Below, in pieces: positions 8,668 through 17,516 of a stretch of DNA of 64,000 nucleotides (positions are counted from its first letter, which is position 1; each line of letters starts with the position of its first letter). The position numbers were made by a program, and so were the translations under genes. A model generated the notes under the pieces. The model saw nothing but the letters and a program-made list of their open reading frames with translations, was not told where the DNA came from and made no database searches. Source of the DNA: Ensifer sp. BR816 (GTDB lineage Bacteria > Pseudomonadota > Alphaproteobacteria > Rhizobiales > Rhizobiaceae); NCBI RefSeq assembly GCF_000378985.1, contig NZ_KB905370.1, forward strand, positions 4,214,799 to 4,278,798. Reading direction: 5' to 3'.

Positions 8668-9551
8668 CGAACAGGGTTGCATTGATCGGCGCCGGAGCCA
8701 TGGGCGGCGCCATCGGTACGAGGCTCGTCGAGACCGGCAATCAGCTGACCGTCTTCGACCTCGACCGGGCCAAGGTCCAGGAGCTGATCGACAAGGGGGC
8801 AAGCGCGGCGGCGAGCGCGGCGGAAGCGGCGGCGGCATCCGACACCGTCATCCTCAGCCTCAACTCGGCGAAGATCGTCCATATCGCCGTCTTCGGCGAG
8901 ACCGGTGTCGCCAAGGGCGCCAAGCCCGGAACCCTCATCATCGACATGTCCTCGATCGATCCGGAAGCCACCAGGGCGCTGGCACGGGAAGCCGCGGAAA
9001 ACGGCCTGCGCTGGGTCGACAGCCCGCTTTCCGGCGGCGCCCCGAAGGCGCTCCTCGGGCAATTGACGCTGATGGCCGGCGGCAAGGAGGAGGACGTGGC
9101 GGACGCCCATCAGGTGCTCCGGCATGTCGCAAGCAACTACACGCATATGGGGCCGTCCGGCGCCGGACAGACCACCAAGCTGATCAACCAGGTTCTCTGC
9201 GGCCTGAATTTCCTCGCCGTCGCCGAGGCGACGCAGCTGGCGCTCGACGCCGGCGTCGACGCGGCGAAGATCCCGCAGGCGCTGAAGGGCGGGCGGGCCG
9301 ACAGCGCCATCCTGCAGGAATACATGCCGCGCTTCGTCGCCAAGGATTATCGGCGCACCGGCCGGATCGACAACATGGTGAAGGATCTGAACGGGGCGCA
9401 GGACCTCGCCCGCCGCACCAACACCGCCATGCCGCTGACCGCGACCTGCGCGGAAGTGCACCGGATGCTGACGGCGGCCGGCCTCGGCGGCGAGGACCAG
9501 GCGGCACTGATGGAATATTTCAAGGGACCCAACAAGGAGATTATCGGATGA
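8664..9551 (+). CDS. 3-hydroxyisobutyrate dehydrogenase-family oxidoreductase
   Basis: A 295-residue beta-hydroxyacid dehydrogenase: the N-terminal GAGAMGGAIG nucleotide motif, DSPLSGG substrate loop and the conserved lysine in GAGQTTKLINQ. This family includes 3-hydroxyisobutyrate, tartronate semialdehyde and 6-phosphogluconate-like dehydrogenases. The protein is far shorter than true 6-phosphogluconate dehydrogenase (about 470 residues), so it is not Gnd. It sits in an ATGA-coupled chain between gluconokinase and the small barrel protein. A role on a sugar-acid intermediate is inferred from context, and the substrate is open. Confidence 0.83.
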   Translation: MTNRVALIGAGAMGGAIGTRLVETGNQLTVFDLDRAKVQELIDKGASAAASAAEAAAASDTVILSLNSAKIVHIAVFGETGVAKGAKPGTLIIDMSSIDPEATRALAREAAENGLRWVDSPLSGGAPKALLGQLTLMAGGKEEDVADAHQVLRHVASNYTHMGPSGAGQTTKLINQVLCGLNFLAVAEATQLALDAGVDAAKIPQALKGGRADSAILQEYMPRFVAKDYRRTGRIDNMVKDLNGAQDLARRTNTAMPLTATCAEVHRMLTAAGLGGEDQAALMEYFKGPNKEIIG

Positions 9552-9880
9552 TCACACGCTATGCGCTGTTCGAGGGAAAGGTGAAGGAGGGCGAGACCGA
9601 GGCCTTCCGGGCCGCGGTGCTGGACAACATCCTGCCAAAGTGGAAGGCCTTTCCCGGTGCGCTCGACGTGCGCGTCACCTTTGCGGATTTCCGTGACGAC
9701 GGAGCGCCGGAGATCCCGATGATCCTGGCGATCAACTATCCCGATCTCGCAACCGTGGAGACGGCGCTGGCGAGCCCGGCGCGCGCAGCGGCGAAGGCTG
9801 CGACGGAAGAGGTGCTGGCGCGCTTCTTCGAGGGACGCATCCACCACCACGTCACACAGGCGAACGAATACCGCCTTTGA
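9548..9880 (+). CDS. Small dimeric alpha/beta-barrel-like protein
   Basis: A 110-residue protein coupled to the upstream gene by ATGA. The pattern (beta strand, helix, two strands, helix, strand) with the MITRYALFEGKVKEG opening looks like the ferredoxin-like dimeric alpha/beta barrel group (EthD, ABM or Dabb). Such proteins are small enzymes or ligand binders. No catalytic residue can be assigned. Being last in the sugar-acid operon, it may act on an intermediate, for example as a mutarotase-like or decarboxylase helper, but that is speculation. Confidence 0.65.
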   Translation: MITRYALFEGKVKEGETEAFRAAVLDNILPKWKAFPGALDVRVTFADFRDDGAPEIPMILAINYPDLATVETALASPARAAAKAATEEVLARFFEGRIHHHVTQANEYRL

Positions 9881-9889
9881 AGCTCCCGG

Positions 9890-9911
9890 GCGGCACCGCT
9901 GAAGGTGCCGC
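9890..9911 (+). terminator. Hairpin after the gluconate operon
   Basis: A perfect 8-bp stem, GCGGCACC / GGTGCCGC, with a 6-base loop lies just after the last gene of the operon. No strong T-run follows, so it may be a partial terminator or an mRNA-stabilising element. Confidence 0.45.
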
Positions 9912-9978
9912 TCGCTGCATTTGGCCCTCCCGTGCAGGAGAGGCTTGCATTCCATCGACAATCCGGGTGTAGTTGGAT

Positions 9979-9992
9979 TGGTAACGATAACA
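9979..9992. promoter_or_regulatory. GntR-like operator box, site 2 (12/14)
   Basis: TGGTAACGATAACA matches the core TGTTATCGATAACA at 12 of 14 positions. It ends 3 bases before the likely start codon of the LacI-type gene, which suggests autoregulation. Confidence 0.6.
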
Positions 9993-9995
9993 TGG

Positions 9996-11018
9996 ATGCC
10001 GATGCACAATTCTCGCAAACCCCCGACGATGGCCGACGTGGCGCGGCGAACCGGCGTTTCGCCGATGACCGTTTCGCGCGCCTTCAAGCGTGACAGTTCG
10101 GTCAGCCAAGAGACCCGCGAGGCGGTGCTGCTTGCCGCGGAAGAGCTCGGCTACGTCTTCGACAGCACCGCATCCAATCTCCGCTCGCAGCGCACCGATT
10201 TCATCGCCGTGACGATCCCGTCGATCAACAATGCCAACTTCGCCGATACGGTGCGGGCGCTTTCGGACCGCGTCTCGGACAGGGGCCTGCAGATCCTGCT
10301 CGGCTACACCAATTACGACGTCCGGGAGGAAGAACGGCTGATCGAGCAGCTGCTGCGGCGCAAGCCCGAAGCGATCGTCGTGACCGGCGGCAAGCACACG
10401 CCGCGCGCCCGCAAGCTGCTGTCGAATGCCGGCATTCCCGTCATCGAAACCTGGGACCTGCCGGAGGAACCGATCGGCCATGTCGTCGGCTTCTCGAACG
10501 CGCAGGCCGTGCGCGAAATGGTCGACCACTTCGTCGCTGTCGGCTACCGCAAGATCGCCTTCATCGGCGGCGATGCGGACCGCGACACGCGCGGCGCCGA
10601 CCGGCGCCAGGGCTTCATCGCCGCCTTGAAGGATCACGGGCTCGATGCGCCGCGCCTGATCGCCGCCGGGCCGCCGCCGATCTCGATGCGCGAGGGCGCC
10701 AACGCCATGGGGCAATTGCTCGAGCGCTTTCCCGACACCGAGGCGGTCATCTGTGTCTCCGACCTTTCCGCCTTCGGGGCGCTCACAGAATGCCAGCGGC
10801 GCGGCATCGCCGTGCCGGACCGGATCGCCATCGGTGGCTTCGGCGACTACGAGATCGGCGCGATCTCGGTTCCGAGTCTCACGACGATCAACGCCTTTGC
10901 CGGCGAGATCGGCGCGAAAACCGCGGAGCTGATCCTCGATGTGCTCGACGGCAAGCTCGACCGGCCGGGCCGGGTGACGATCCGGCCCGATCTGATATTG
11001 CGGCAAACCAGCCGGTAA
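9996..11018 (+). CDS. LacI-family regulator of the sugar-acid regulon (GntR/IdnR-like)
   Basis: A 340-residue LacI/GalR regulator. The N-terminal helix-turn-helix is MADVARRTGVSPMTVSRAF followed by the hinge (AAEELGYVFDSTASNL). The C-terminal ligand domain resembles periplasmic sugar-binding proteins. The start is uncertain: ATG 9996 or 10002 gives the usual N-terminal placement of the DNA-binding helix, whereas an upstream TTG at 9945 has a better ribosome-binding site (AGGAG) but would place the operator inside the gene. It lies directly after the gluconate operon. The boxes at 7347 and its own front at 9979 are the likely targets. Confidence 0.85.
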   Translation: MPMHNSRKPPTMADVARRTGVSPMTVSRAFKRDSSVSQETREAVLLAAEELGYVFDSTASNLRSQRTDFIAVTIPSINNANFADTVRALSDRVSDRGLQILLGYTNYDVREEERLIEQLLRRKPEAIVVTGGKHTPRARKLLSNAGIPVIETWDLPEEPIGHVVGFSNAQAVREMVDHFVAVGYRKIAFIGGDADRDTRGADRRQGFIAALKDHGLDAPRLIAAGPPPISMREGANAMGQLLERFPDTEAVICVSDLSAFGALTECQRRGIAVPDRIAIGGFGDYEIGAISVPSLTTINAFAGEIGAKTAELILDVLDGKLDRPGRVTIRPDLILRQTSR

Positions 11019-11255
11019 AGTGCCCACTTCGCGATAGCGGACGAATTCGCGCGCGCCGCGGTCGCGCGCGTGGCGCCGTGGTCTCCTCTCCTTGAGCGGA
11101 TTTGAACCGCTGGCCCGGTACCTGTCATCGCTGCGGAGACAGTATCACCCGAATGAGAGTAGAATCCGCCAGGGGAAACTCAGTGTGGTCCTGGCACTGG
11201 CGGTGCAAATGGCACCGGAGCCGGTGCAGGCGATGCATGGAATTTGAGAGTGTCG
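11019..11255. other. Gap of 237 bases with a GC hairpin
   Basis: A CGCGCGCG / CGCGCGCG hairpin at 11048-11070 could end the LacI transcript. No coding sequence is convincing. The rest presumably carries the antiporter promoter. Confidence 0.35.
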
Positions 11256-13130
11256 ATGATGGCGGGACCAGAAAGTTACAAGGAGCTTCTGCTGTTTCTA
11301 GCGACGGCCGGCGTAATTGTGCCTCTCTTCGGGCGCTTGAGACTGAGCCCGGTCTTCGGGTTTTTGGCCGCCGGCATAGTGCTTGGCCCGTTCGGTCTTG
11401 GAGCTCTCGCGAGAGAGCTACCGTGGCTCTCTGCAGTTTCGATATCAGATATTGGACAGATCACGCATCTGGCTGAATTCGGCGTCGCATTCCTTCTTTT
11501 CATGATCGCGCTCGAGCTGTCGTGGAATCGCCTTCTGCTTATGCGCAGGCTCGTCTTCGGGCTAGGCGGAATGCAATTTCTCGCCTCCACGGCTGTTCTT
11601 GCGGCCGTCGCGGCATTGCTGGGGCAAACGCCAGCTTCATCGGTGGTCCTTGGCAGCGCGCTCGCAATGTCCTCGACGGCGATCATTCTGCCGTCGCTCG
11701 TCGAGCGCAAATTGCTGAACTCCACGGTTGGGCGCGCGAGTTTCGCCGTGCTGCTCTTCCAGGACCTGGCAGTAGCGCCGCTCCTCTTCATGGTGACGAT
11801 GTTGGGTGCAAGTGGCGGGACCCGGCTCGGCACCGGCTTGCTGTATGCGCTCACTCCCGCCGCAATTGCGCTCATCGCAATGGCCGGGCTGGGTCGGCTG
11901 GTTCTTCGGCCGCTGTTTAAGCTTGTCGCCGCAACAAGGAGCGGCGAATTGTTCGTCGCCGCGTGCCTCTTGGTCGTGATTGGCTCTGGCCTTGTCACAG
12001 CGCTCAGCGGCCAGTCCATGGCTCTCGGCGCCTTCGTCGCGGGACTGCTGCTGGCCGAAACCGAATATCGCCGGCAGATCGAGGTGACGATCCAGCCCTT
12101 TCAGGGACTTCTGCTTGGCCTCTTCTTCGTCTCCGTAGGCGCCCGCCTGGATCTTTCGCAGATCATTGCCAACCCGATCCCCACACTGGGTGTCGCAATC
12201 GGCTTCTTTGCCATCAAGGCAGTTATCCTGTTCCCCATAGCGCTCCTGATGGGCTTGCCGAACCGGGCGGCCGGCGAGTTGGCGGTCGTACTGGGCCCCG
12301 GCGGCGAATTCGCGTTGATCCTTGTCGGTGCGGCTGTTGCAGGCAATGTCGTTCCTGCTGATGCCGGCGCCACTGCCACCGTCGCGGCTACTCTGACCAT
12401 GATCGGAATTCCGCTGCTGATCCGCACACTCGGCCGCGGCGCCACATCTGCCCATATGAATGAAGCTGCTGTCGCAGGATTGACGCCCCAGCACGACGAC
12501 GGCCTGGAGCGCGTAATCGTGATCGGATATGGGCGCGTCGGACAATTGGTCGCTGAGATGCTTACACGACACGACCTGCGGTTCCTGGCGATCGACGCCG
12601 ATCCTACCCTGGTCGCCAAGGAGCGGGCTTGCGGTCATACGATCTTTTACGGAGACGCCACCCAGATCGAGCTGCTTCGGCGTTGTGGAATTCAGAGTGC
12701 CCGTGCGCTCGTCGTGACCTTGGACAATGCCGACGCGGTTGGATCCATCGTCCGCGCTGCGCGATCGGTGCGGCCGGATCTGACGATTGTCGCGAGGGCG
12801 CGAGATGCGATGCACGCAACGGAATTGTACGCGCTGAAAGTCACGGATGCAGTGCCGGAGACCATAGAGGCCAGCCTCCAGCTTTCGCAAGCCGTGCTCG
12901 TTGACATCGGCATTCCGATGGGCCTGGTGATTGCATCGATCCACGAGAAACGCGATGAATTTCGCAAGCTGCTGCAGCCTACCGACGGCTCCGGCCGAGA
13001 AAGGCAGGCCATCCGGGCACCTCAGTCGGCGGGTCAGTTGACCAATCGGCCGCGCTCCAGCTCCGAGGAGCACGAACACGTTGAGGACCGTAGTCCCAGG
13101 GAAGATGCGGACCGTACGCGCTCGCGCTGA
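11256..13130 (+). CDS. CPA2-type cation:proton antiporter with RCK/TrkA-N domain
   Basis: A protein of about 624 residues of the KefB/YbaL/RosB type. It has an N-terminal membrane part of about 12-13 helices (residues 5 to roughly 390), opening with GVIVPLFGRLRLSPVFGFLAAG. A soluble TrkA-N nucleotide-binding domain follows (VIVIGYGRVGQLVAEML, with aspartates in AIDADP and FYGDAT). It probably exchanges K+ or Na+ for protons under nucleotide control. A TTG 12 bases upstream also opens the frame; the ATG at 11256 is preferred. The C-terminal tail is charged and low in complexity. It is a single gene. Confidence 0.87.
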   Translation: MMAGPESYKELLLFLATAGVIVPLFGRLRLSPVFGFLAAGIVLGPFGLGALARELPWLSAVSISDIGQITHLAEFGVAFLLFMIALELSWNRLLLMRRLVFGLGGMQFLASTAVLAAVAALLGQTPASSVVLGSALAMSSTAIILPSLVERKLLNSTVGRASFAVLLFQDLAVAPLLFMVTMLGASGGTRLGTGLLYALTPAAIALIAMAGLGRLVLRPLFKLVAATRSGELFVAACLLVVIGSGLVTALSGQSMALGAFVAGLLLAETEYRRQIEVTIQPFQGLLLGLFFVSVGARLDLSQIIANPIPTLGVAIGFFAIKAVILFPIALLMGLPNRAAGELAVVLGPGGEFALILVGAAVAGNVVPADAGATATVAATLTMIGIPLLIRTLGRGATSAHMNEAAVAGLTPQHDDGLERVIVIGYGRVGQLVAEMLTRHDLRFLAIDADPTLVAKERACGHTIFYGDATQIELLRRCGIQSARALVVTLDNADAVGSIVRAARSVRPDLTIVARARDAMHATELYALKVTDAVPETIEASLQLSQAVLVDIGIPMGLVIASIHEKRDEFRKLLQPTDGSGRERQAIRAPQSAGQLTNRPRSSSEEHEHVEDRSPREDADRTRSR

Positions 13131-13237
13131 CACCGTGCCAAGCACGATACCATGGTCTTCCGCCCCTCGAGATGGCGGAGCCACACAGCTCATATAGCGA
13201 TCGGATGGCCGGACGGACGCGACCGAAGCGTCGATCG

Positions 13238-13969
13238 TTATTTGACGTCCGATTTCACGAACTGACGCAGTTCCGGCGTCTGCGGATCGGCGAAGAGGGC
13301 GGCAGACGGCCCCTCTTCCCAGATCTTTCCCTTGTGCATGAAGATCGTCTGGGTGGCGACGCGCCGGGCGAAGCCCATTTCGTGGGTGACGAGGATCATC
13401 GTCATGCCGTCGCGGGCGAGTTGCTCCATCACCATCAGAACCTCCTCGGTGAGTTCCGGGTCGAGCGCCGAGGTCACCTCGTCGAAGAGCATCACCTTCG
13501 GCCGCATGGCGAGCGACCGGGCGATGGCGACGCGTTGCTGCTGGCCGCCGGAAAGCTGGTCCGGATAGGAATCGAACTTTTCCGACAGCCCGACCAGTTG
13601 CAGCACCTCGCGGGCGACCTCCCGGGCCTTCGTCTTCGCCACGTCCTTGACGATCCGCGGCGCCAGCATGATGTTTTCGCCGACCGTCAGGTGCGGAAAG
13701 AGATTGTAGCTCTGGAAGACGATGCCGACATCGGTGCGCAGCTTGCGCAGCGCCTTAGCGTCGCCCCCGAGCGCGTGGCCGGCGATCTCGATCCTGCCCG
13801 AATTGATCTTTTCGAGGCCGTTCATGCAGCGCAGCAGCGTGCTTTTGCCCGATCCCGACCGGCCGATCAGCGCGAAGACCTCGCCGCGCCCGACCGAAAG
13901 CGACACGCCCTTGAGGACTTCGAGAGCGCCAAAGCTCTTGTGGACGTTTTCAACGACTACTTCCGGCAT
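13238..13969 (-). CDS. Polar amino-acid-type ABC transporter ATP-binding protein
   Basis: A 243-residue ABC ATPase of the GlnQ/HisP type: Walker A GRSGSGKST, Q-loop FQSYNLFPHLT, signature LSGGQQQR, Walker B VMLFDEVTSALD and the switch His in LVTHEM. The start at 13969 is preceded by AGGAGG; longer frames upstream are antisense noise. It is the distal gene of a four-gene operon (binding protein, two permeases, ATPase), overlapping the second permease by 20 bases. The operon promoter carries GntR-like boxes, so it is probably expressed with sugar-acid catabolism. Confidence 0.93.
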   Translation of the reverse strand: MPEVVVENVHKSFGALEVLKGVSLSVGRGEVFALIGRSGSGKSTLLRCMNGLEKINSGRIEIAGHALGGDAKALRKLRTDVGIVFQSYNLFPHLTVGENIMLAPRIVKDVAKTKAREVAREVLQLVGLSEKFDSYPDQLSGGQQQRVAIARSLAMRPKVMLFDEVTSALDPELTEEVLMVMEQLARDGMTMILVTHEMGFARRVATQTIFMHKGKIWEEGPSAALFADPQTPELRQFVKSDVK

Positions 13970-14609
13970 GGAGCCTCCTTTCCAGCAAGCGCGACAGCTG
14001 GGACAATGGGTAACAGACAACGAAATAGAGGGCGGCCACCGCCAGGAAGACGCGGAACGGCTGGAACGTCGCATTGTTGATGAGCTGCCCGGCCCGGGCC
14101 AGTTCGACGAAGCCGATGATCGAGGTGATCGAGGTGTTCTTCACCACCTGGACGGCAAAGCCGACGGTCGGCGGCAGGGAGATGCGGATCGCCTGCGGCA
14201 GGACCACATAGCGATATTGCTGCAGCCGGGTCATGGCGAGCGATTCGGACGCCTCCCACTGCTGCTTCGGCACCGCCTGGATGCAGCCCCGCCAGATTTC
14301 CGCCAGATAGCCGGACGCGTAGATCGTCATCGAGGCGCCGGCCGCGAACAGCGGAGGCAATTCGAAACCGGCGAGGCTGAGGCCGTAGTAGGACAGGAAC
14401 AGGATCATCAGCACCGGGATGCCCTGGATCACCTGGATATAGGTAGCCGCGGCAATGCGGACCGGCTTCAGCTGCGCGGTGCGGGCGAGCGCCACGGCGA
14501 AGCCGAGAAGGCCCCCGCCGATCAGCGCGATGAGCGTCAGGAGGATCGTCCATTGCAACGAAAAAAGCAGAAAGCCGAACTGATCGAAACCGAAGGTCTT
14601 GAGGGTCAT
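13950..14609 (-). CDS. Polar amino-acid-type ABC transporter permease
   Basis: A 219-residue inner-membrane permease of the HisMQ/GlnP family with about five helices. The EAA-type cytoplasmic loop (EASESLAMTRLQQYRYVVLPQA) couples to the ATPase. Its ATG overlaps the end of the preceding permease (ATGA at 14606-14609), and its own end overlaps the ATPase start, so translation is coupled throughout. With the permease at 14606 it should form the heterodimeric channel. Confidence 0.9.
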   Translation of the reverse strand: MTLKTFGFDQFGFLLFSLQWTILLTLIALIGGGLLGFAVALARTAQLKPVRIAAATYIQVIQGIPVLMILFLSYYGLSLAGFELPPLFAAGASMTIYASGYLAEIWRGCIQAVPKQQWEASESLAMTRLQQYRYVVLPQAIRISLPPTVGFAVQVVKNTSITSIIGFVELARAGQLINNATFQPFRVFLAVAALYFVVCYPLSQLSRLLERRLHAGSSR

Positions 14610-15310
14610 GCCTGCACCTCCGGAAGTGCCGTCATCGCTCGCCGGGCGACGCGGCGGCCGAAGAGCCACATGCCGATCAGCGCAAGGGCGGCGCGCAGCG
14701 CCAGCGCCAGCGCCAGATAGATCAGCGTCACCGCGATATAGATCTCGAAGGACCGATAGGTCTGCGATTCGATAAAGGCGGCCGAGGCGGCAAGCTCCTG
14801 GGTCGAAATCGCCGAGCAGATGCTGGAGGCCAGCATCATCAGCACGAACTGGCTGCAGAGCGCCGGATAGACCTTGGCGATCGCCGGCACGATGATGACG
14901 TGGCGATAGATCTGGAAACGGGTGAAGCCGAGCGCCTCGCCGGCCTCGATCTGCGACTTGTGCACCGCCTCGATGCCGGCGCGGATGATCTCGGTCGAAT
15001 AGGCGGCGAGGTTGATGGTCATGCCGATCAGCGCAGCCGTATCGGCGCCGACGCGAAGGCCGAGGCCGGGCAAGCCGAAATAGACGATGAACAGCTGGAC
15101 CAGGAAGGGCGTGTTGCGGATGATCTCGACATAGGCATCGACGAGAAAGCGGACCGCACCGCCCCAGATGGAGCGGACCGAGGAAAGCACGATGCCGGCG
15201 GCGCAGCCGAGGATGATCGACAGCACCGAAATCTTGATCGTCAGCCAGATGCCGCTCAGGATCTGGTCCTGGTACTGGGCCAGCACGCCGAACTGAAACG
15301 TGTAGGACAT
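14606..15310 (-). CDS. Polar amino-acid-type ABC transporter permease
   Basis: A 234-residue permease of the same family as its neighbour, with the EAA loop EAGEALGFTRFQIYRHVIIVP and the typical IIRNTPFLVQLFIVYFGLP segment. It follows the binding protein by 64 bases, which include a small GCCGG/CCGGC hairpin that may lower downstream expression relative to the binding protein. The start at 15310 has no strong ribosome-binding site within 10 bases. Confidence 0.9.
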   Translation of the reverse strand: MSYTFQFGVLAQYQDQILSGIWLTIKISVLSIILGCAAGIVLSSVRSIWGGAVRFLVDAYVEIIRNTPFLVQLFIVYFGLPGLGLRVGADTAALIGMTINLAAYSTEIIRAGIEAVHKSQIEAGEALGFTRFQIYRHVIIVPAIAKVYPALCSQFVLMMLASSICSAISTQELAASAAFIESQTYRSFEIYIAVTLIYLALALALRAALALIGMWLFGRRVARRAMTALPEVQA

Positions 15311-15374
15311 GAAGACTCCGTCGACGTTGGGGGATCCGCCGGACGTATCGCCGGCGAATCTTTGAGAGACGCGA

Positions 15375-16178
15375 TCAGAAGGTCGGTAGCGCCGGCATCG
15401 GCCGGCCGGTCCACTTCGTGGCGATCTTGTCGAGATCGCCGGAGATCTTCATCAGGTAGATGGCGGTGTTGAGCCACTGGCGGATCTCGAAGTCCTCCAT
15501 CCGCGTCGCCATCGAATTGCCCTGCTGGAAGAAGGTGAAGCCGACCTGCAGGCCGGCATCCGGGCGCTGCTTGATGATCGCCTCGCCGACCGTCGAGGGC
15601 AGCGCAACCGCATCGACCTGTCCGGCGATCAGCGCCTGGGCGCTGGTGGAATCGTCCTCGTAGACGACGATTTCCAGGCCGGGAACCGCCGCCTTGCGCA
15701 ACGCCGTCTCCTGCGACGAGCCGCGGTTGACGGCGACGCGCTTGCCTTCGAGATCGGCCAGCTTGGCGAATTTCTGGTCGGGGCCGGAGATGATGTCCAT
15801 GTTGAAGGCGCTGTAGGGCTGGGTGAACATCACCGTCTTGGCGCGCTCGCCGGTCGGCGCCAGGGTGGCGACGAGAAAATCGACCTTGCCGGTCTGGAGA
15901 GCCGGGATGCGGGCCGGCGGCGTCAGGGGCACGAGCTCGACCGGCAGCGACAGATAGCCGGCGATCAAATTCGCCACGTCGACGTCGTAGCCGGTCGGGT
16001 TGCCCTGCTCGTCGACCATGCCCATCGGCGGCGCGCCGGTCAGCACGCCGATGCGGACGGTGCCGCGCGAGATGATGTCGTTGAGCGTGGCGGCTTGCGC
16101 CTGGGCGGCCGACGCCAGGCCGGCTGCAGCTATTCCAACGGCGGCCACCATGGTGCGCATGAATTTCGAAATCGTCAT
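15375..16178 (-). CDS. ABC transporter substrate-binding protein (family 3)
   Basis: A 267-residue periplasmic binding protein with a signal peptide cleaved near residue 27-30 (AAQAQA). The family 3 pattern is clear (TLNDIISRGTVRIGVL, GYDVDVANLIA, GKVDFLVATLAPT). The start at 16178 has GGAGGAG 6 bases upstream. It is the first gene of the operon. Family 3 proteins usually bind polar amino acids. Here the regulatory boxes and neighbours point to a sugar acid or amino-sugar acid, an inference from context only. Confidence 0.9.
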   Translation of the reverse strand: MTISKFMRTMVAAVGIAAAGLASAAQAQAATLNDIISRGTVRIGVLTGAPPMGMVDEQGNPTGYDVDVANLIAGYLSLPVELVPLTPPARIPALQTGKVDFLVATLAPTGERAKTVMFTQPYSAFNMDIISGPDQKFAKLADLEGKRVAVNRGSSQETALRKAAVPGLEIVVYEDDSTSAQALIAGQVDAVALPSTVGEAIIKQRPDAGLQVGFTFFQQGNSMATRMEDFEIRQWLNTAIYLMKISGDLDKIATKWTGRPMPALPTF

Positions 16179-16383
16179 AGTTTCTCCTCCACTTGGTAGA
16201 TCGTCATTTTCGGACTTCGCCCACCCCTCGCGGGCTCTCGAAGGCCGAGCCTTGCCGTGAAACCTTTCGCGCCCCTGCACCCGCAGGTCGCAGCGGGGTG
16301 CATTCTCGACGCGATCGCCAAGGCGTCGCGCGCAAGTCAAAAAACTCTTCTTTTGCCGCCTATTTCCCTTGAACGAAGCCGTA

Positions 16384-16397
16384 GGTTATCGTTAACT
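16384..16397. promoter_or_regulatory. GntR-like operator box, site 3 (11/14)
   Basis: GGTTATCGTTAACT matches the core TGTTATCGATAACA at 11 of 14 positions. Its centre lies exactly 21 bases from the centre of the next box, two DNA turns, so two repressor dimers could sit on the same face. Confidence 0.6.
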
Positions 16398-16403
16398 TAG
16401 TCG

Positions 16404-16432
16404 ATGTTATCGATAACAATTCGGTTCGTCAA
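16404..16432 (-). promoter_or_regulatory. Promoter of the amino-acid-type ABC operon with GntR-like box, site 4
   Basis: On the minus strand TTGACG (16432-16427) and TAACAT (16409-16404) are 17 bases apart. The palindrome TGTTATCGATAACA at 16405-16418 is perfect over 14 bp and covers the -10 box. It also lies 50-60 bases ahead of the divergent LacI gene, so both directions may be controlled. Confidence 0.65.
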
Positions 16433-16469
16433 TCCGTGAAACGACGATTGGTGAGAAAAGGAGGACGCA

Positions 16470-17489
16470 GTGAGCTTGCGCGGAAAGGTGATCACGCTCC
16501 AGGACGTGGCGGCCCGGGCCGGCGTCAGCCGGATGACCGTCTCGAAGGTGCTGCGCGGCGCGGGCAACATCTCTGCCGAAACGCGCCGGCGGGTGAAGCA
16601 GGCCGCCGACGAGCTCGGCTATCTGCCCAACAATCTTGCCGGGTCGCTGAGCTCACGCAAGAGCAGGATGGTCGCGGTGATCATACCGTCGATCAGCGAC
16701 ATCGTGTTTTCAGAGGTGTTGAGCGGTATCAATGCAACGCTCAGGCCGCGAGGGCTGCAGACCTTCATCGGCGAATCGCTGTTCGAGCCGGAGACCGAAA
16801 CCGAGCTCATCCGCGCCATGCTGTCGTTCCGGCCGGCCGGGATCCTCTTGAACGGCGGCACGGCTCGCAGCGCCGATGCGGAAAGCCTCCTGGCGCGGCG
16901 GACCTGCCCGGCCATCCAGCTTTGGGATTGCGACAGGCGCGCGTTGGATTTCAGCGCCGGTCCGTCGCACGAGGAAGCCGGGCGCCTGGTTGCAGGGCAT
17001 TTTCTCGAGCGCGGCCTGCGGCGCATCGCCTATGTCGGCGCCGAACTCAAAAAGGACCTTTGCGCCGGCCGCCGCCATCTGGCGCTGAAGTCGTCACTAG
17101 CCGCGGCAGGCATCGACCTCTTGAGCGTGACCTGCGAGGACAGGCCACGCCAGGCCGTGACCGGACGCTTCCTGACGGAAGAACTGATGCGGATGCGTCC
17201 CGATGTCGATGCCATCCATTTTCTCAACGACGCCATGGCGCTTGGCGGTCTCTCCTACCTGCATGAGATCGGGCTTGCGGTGCCCGACCGGATCTCCGTG
17301 GTCGGCTTCAACGGCACGTCGCTCGCTAACGCCGTCAGAACCCGGCTCACGACGGTCGACGTGCCACGAACGGAGATCGGCGAGAAGGCGGCACAGGCGT
17401 TGTTACAGATGATCACGGAGGCCCCCATGGTGGACTCGTGGCAGGCGCCGCTGGAACTGGTGCAGGGCAATACGACGGTGGCGATCTAG
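16470..17489 (+). CDS. Second LacI-family regulator (GntR-like)
   Basis: A 339-residue LacI/GalR regulator. The DNA-binding part reads VITLQDVAARAGVSRMTVSKVL with the hinge ADELGYLPNNLAGSL, close in style to E. coli GntR (LQDVA...MTVS). The GTG start at 16470 has GAGG 5 bases upstream. It is divergent from the ABC operon across the tandem boxes. It and the regulator at 9996 share the MTVS recognition core, so they may compete for the same palindromes or read different ligands. Downstream is the broken aminotransferase, convergent. Confidence 0.9.
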   Translation: MSLRGKVITLQDVAARAGVSRMTVSKVLRGAGNISAETRRRVKQAADELGYLPNNLAGSLSSRKSRMVAVIIPSISDIVFSEVLSGINATLRPRGLQTFIGESLFEPETETELIRAMLSFRPAGILLNGGTARSADAESLLARRTCPAIQLWDCDRRALDFSAGPSHEEAGRLVAGHFLERGLRRIAYVGAELKKDLCAGRRHLALKSSLAAAGIDLLSVTCEDRPRQAVTGRFLTEELMRMRPDVDAIHFLNDAMALGGLSYLHEIGLAVPDRISVVGFNGTSLANAVRTRLTTVDVPRTEIGEKAAQALLQMITEAPMVDSWQAPLELVQGNTTVAI

Positions 17490-17516
17490 CAGGTTTTAGA
17501 TGCGTAACTTTTCCCG

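Noticed and set aside
8664-9551. Decarboxylating 6-phosphogluconate dehydrogenase (Gnd) to follow gluconokinase
   Set aside because: At 295 residues it is far too short and carries the beta-hydroxyacid dehydrogenase pattern, not the Gnd C-terminal domain.
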